A stretch of 64,000 bases of DNA, taken from assembly GCF_037154075.1 (NCBI RefSeq), contig NZ_JBANRJ010000001.1, positions 3,095,501 to 3,159,500 of the forward strand, written 5' to 3'. A model generated the notes under the pieces. The model had not been told where the DNA came from, ran no database searches, and saw only the letters and a program-made list of their open reading frames with translations. Position 1 is the first letter of the stretch, and every line of letters starts with the position of its first letter. Both the position numbers and the translations under genes were made by a program. This DNA is from Sphingobium aromaticiconvertens (lineage in GTDB: Bacteria > Pseudomonadota > Alphaproteobacteria > Sphingomonadales > Sphingomonadaceae). Shown here one piece after another: positions 63,537-64,000 of the stretch.

Positions 63537-64000
63537 ATGACCCCATCCACGGAACGCGGCGACCATTATGCGCTGACGGTCGAAAATGGCATCGCCACCC
63601 TGATCATCGATCGCAGCGAACGGATGAACGCGCTACACCCCGCCGCCCATCATGAATTGTCCGGCGTGTTCGACCGACTGCCCGACAGGTCCGATGTACG
63701 TGCGATCATCGTTACAGGCGCGGGTACGCGTGCCTTTTGCGCGGGCTATGACCTCAAGGACAATCTGGAAACCGGCGTCATGGAACTGGCGCCGACCGGC
63801 TTTGCCGGCTTCAACGGCAGGACTGATTATCCCCTCCCGATCATTGCCGCCGTCAACGGCATGGCGCTGGGCGGCGGGTTTGAACTGGCGCTGGCCTGCG
63901 ATTTCATCATTGCGTCCGATCAGGCCTGCTTCGCCCTGCCCGAACCCAAGGTCGGCTGGGCGGCGCTGGGCGGCGGCATCCAGCGTCTTCCTCGCGCGGT
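63537..64000 (+). CDS. Enoyl-CoA hydratase/isomerase, 3' end beyond window
   Basis: The first 154 residues are visible from the ATG at 63537. It is a crotonase fold: A-L-T-V-E-N-G-I-A-T-L-I-I-D-R, F-C-A-G-Y-D-L-K-D-N and the oxyanion segment N-G-M-A-L-G-G-G-F-E-L-A-L-A-C. Where hydratases carry catalytic Glu it reads V-G-W-A-A-L-G-G-G. It is the third crotonase of the accessory cluster, divergent from CrtC-like paralogue 5. Confidence 0.88.
   Translation, partial: MTPSTERGDHYALTVENGIATLIIDRSERMNALHPAAHHELSGVFDRLPDRSDVRAIIVTGAGTRAFCAGYDLKDNLETGVMELAPTGFAGFNGRTDYPLPIIAAVNGMALGGGFELALACDFIIASDQACFALPEPKVGWAALGGGIQRLPRA

Overview
The window looks like a piece of a sphingomonad genome or megaplasmid (Alphaproteobacteria, Sphingomonadaceae). 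The grounds are the GC-rich codon use, TonB-dependent receptors of the 'VTAQKR' type with short signal peptides, dense clusters of Rieske oxygenases, SDRs, VOC proteins and crotonases, and a compact ortho-cleavage pathway. No tRNA, rRNA, CRISPR array or intact insertion sequence was seen. All family assignments come from reading motifs, not from searches.

Region 1 (1-9.7 kb) holds two small catabolic units, each with its own TetR regulator. The first has an MFS transporter (cut by the window edge), a TonB receptor, TetR, and an operon SDR - VOC - CYP101-like P450 - SDR. Two near-identical 19-bp operator-like palindromes lie in front of the receptor and in front of the P450 operon. The second has a TetR facing a TauD/TfdA-type dioxygenase, with inverted repeats between them. 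Region 2 (9.5-15.9 kb) is more housekeeping: a cyanide-insensitive-type bd oxidase (cydAB plus a 40-residue CydX-like protein), a MocR regulator, a DUF983 protein and an NADP-type glutamate dehydrogenase with a TTG start.

Region 3 (16.0-26.6 kb) is a complete benzoate-to-central-metabolism pathway in one tightly coupled operon, catBCA-benABCD-pcaIJFD, divergent from a LysR regulator (catR). A perfect ATAC-N7-GTAT site lies in the shared promoter, and a strong hairpin sits between benB and benC.

Region 4 (26.8-64 kb) is the accessory part and the most interesting. It carries three lone Rieske oxygenase alpha subunits (one frameshifted), five CrtC/AttH-like lipocalin-fold paralogues sharing an RD[H/R]S motif at residue 172-182, and three APH-type phosphotransferases. 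One phosphotransferase has lost its catalytic motif and is followed by a stand-alone helical protein resembling LvaB/DUF6285. The region also has an acyl-CoA dehydrogenase, acyl-CoA ligase, MaoC hydratase, three crotonases, a BKACE-family enzyme, a two-gene TPP-dependent E1 with a separate 76-residue lipoyl protein, an epoxide hydrolase with Glu at the usual Asp nucleophile position, F420-type oxidoreductases, a TonB receptor and a MarR regulator. A palindrome close to TATGCTAGCATA recurs in seven promoter regions between 33 and 63.5 kb, six of them divergent, suggesting one regulon. My inference is an unassigned catabolic supercluster for a bulky, probably alicyclic or isoprenoid-like compound. 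It would use oxygenation, hydration, and phosphorylation-elimination chemistry like levulinate catabolism, then beta-oxidation. Gene decay (two frameshifts and two truncated fragments) suggests that parts of it are being rearranged.
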